A stretch of DNA of 64,000 bases, taken from contig JAHDXL010000005.1 in the NCBI GenBank assembly GCA_023382935.1, forward strand, positions 204,649 through 268,648. The letters are read 5' to 3'. Numbering within the stretch: the stretch's first letter is position 1; every line of letters starts with the position of its first letter. The DNA is from Phycisphaerales bacterium. GTDB taxonomy: Bacteria; Planctomycetota; Phycisphaerae; Phycisphaerales; UBA1924. A program made the translations under genes and the position numbers. Positions 63,209-64,000 of this stretch are shown here, one piece after another. The notes beneath the pieces were generated by a model, which had not been told where the DNA came from, did not search any database, and saw only the letters and a program-made list of their open reading frames with translations.

Positions 63209-64000
63209 ATGACGATGAGATACCATTGGAAGTTGTTGCGCGCCGGACGTCTGCTGCTCGACGGCGGCGGCATGTTCGGCCTCATTCCCCGCGTCGTCTG
63301 GACGCGCCAAGTCTCGCCCGACGACAAGAACCGGGTCGAACTCCACCACAACTGCCTGTTTCTCGAGTCGGAGAACGAAGATCCGGCAATCGGGCGCCGG
63401 CGCCGTGTCGTCATTGAAGCCGGCACCGGCGACAAACTTGATGCGAAGATGCGTGACATCTTCGGGCTCGACGGCCGCACCGTCGAAACCGCGCTGCTTG
63501 AACAGGGCATCGCCCCGCAGACCATCGACCAAGTCATCTGCTCGCACCTGCACTTCGACCACGCCGGCGGGCTGACGCGGCGCGTCCGTAACGGAGAAGC
63601 GCCCGACTGGGTGGCCACCAAGCCCGGCGCCGCCTCGGGTGATGACCCGCGCGTTAAGTTCACCTTTCCCAACGCGCAACTCATCATCCAGCGGCGTGAG
63701 TGGGTCGACGCCCGCAACAACGACTCCGTGATGACCCGCACCTATTACCGCGATCACATCCTTCCGTTCGAAGATGAGCATCTCAAACTCTCCGACGGCC
63801 GCCCGCGTCTGGTGCTGGTCGATTCGCGCCGCCCGTTTCCGCTCGACCGCAAGCCCAGCCGAGGCGACGTGCCGGCCACCTCAGTCGATGAGCGCGCCAG
63901 CGAAGTGCTGCCCGGCATCGACGTCTTCCTGGTGCCGGGGCACACCTGGGGACAGCAGGCCGTGCGTTTTGCCGACACGCAGGGTCGCAAGGTGGTGTTC
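63209..64000 (+). CDS. Metallo-beta-lactamase-fold hydrolase (partial, cut by window end)
   Basis: The frame from ATG at 63209 is open to the end of the window (264 codons). The metal motif HLHFDHAGG (His113, His115, Asp117, His118) and the later VPGHTWGQQAV are those of MBL-fold hydrolases. VVIEAGTGDKLDAKM just before fits the lactonase/glyoxalase-like branch. The substrate is unknown. The N-terminus MTMRYHWKLLRAGRLLLDGG is a little unusual and a second ATG at 63215 is possible. It lies 33 bases downstream of the metallopeptidase gene in the same direction. The C-terminal part is not visible. Confidence 0.85.
   Translation, partial: MTMRYHWKLLRAGRLLLDGGGMFGLIPRVVWTRQVSPDDKNRVELHHNCLFLESENEDPAIGRRRRVVIEAGTGDKLDAKMRDIFGLDGRTVETALLEQGIAPQTIDQVICSHLHFDHAGGLTRRVRNGEAPDWVATKPGAASGDDPRVKFTFPNAQLIIQRREWVDARNNDSVMTRTYYRDHILPFEDEHLKLSDGRPRLVLVDSRRPFPLDRKPSRGDVPATSVDERASEVLPGIDVFLVPGHTWGQQAVRFADTQGRKVVF

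Overview
The window is a chromosomal segment of a high-GC bacterium that looks like a planctomycete, most likely of the Phycisphaerae. Supporting signs are a secreted metallopeptidase that ends in a GC-type dockerin-like anchor, a protein with a C-terminal PEP-CTERM-like tail, a membrane Ser/Thr kinase next to a short sigma factor, a split secretin/pseudopilin locus, and frequent GTG and TTG starts. This taxonomic call is inference from gene content. I saw no rRNA, tRNA, CRISPR array, insertion sequence or phage gene, so this reads as core chromosome, with one less conserved stretch near 25.2-26.7 kb.

Layout. 0-3.6 kb: end of an unknown CDS, galK, an entericidin-like lipoprotein, an ApgM-type phosphoglycerate mutase homologue with an altered metal motif, and a membrane protein. 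3.6-13.1 kb: polX, a secreted M28B peptidase, two tandem SpoIIE-type phosphatases, a cobalamin adenosyltransferase and recJ. 13.1-19.2 kb: a type II secretion/type IV pilus-like locus on the minus strand (GspG-like, second prepilin, GspH-like, small TM protein, secretin, TPR lipoprotein), punctuated by intrinsic terminators. 19.5-28 kb: a HEAT-repeat protein with an embedded degenerate receiver-like segment, an HTH-receiver regulator, an M42 peptidase, YgfZ-like protein, a small winged-helix-like protein, a PEP-CTERM-like secreted protein and a THUMP-like methyltransferase.

28-34.8 kb is an arginine operon, argR-argC-argB-argF-argG-argH plus an ArgA-like acetyltransferase, with a candidate ARG box over the argR promoter. 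35-40 kb holds a phoU-like/crcB/DUF190 cluster, enolase, a DUF1801 protein and an MprF-like integral membrane protein without its synthase domain. 40-50 kb: miaB, a dihaem peroxidase, and a minus-strand group made of a Pro/Gln-rich membrane protein, a double-vWA membrane protein and a methyltransferase.

50-64 kb: trpD; a kinase-sigma factor pair divergent from a coiled-coil membrane protein; mreB-mreC-mreD followed by a GlmU-like nucleotidyltransferase/acyltransferase in one tightly coupled operon; an MFS transporter; the dockerin-bearing metallopeptidase; and a metallo-beta-lactamase-fold hydrolase cut by the window end.

Stop-start overlaps of the NTGA kind (TTGA, GTGA, ATGA) join seven gene pairs, so translational coupling is common here. 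The best candidates for something not yet described are the kinase/sigma/coiled-coil signalling group, the double-vWA/Pro-Gln membrane group and the HEAT protein with the pseudo-receiver.
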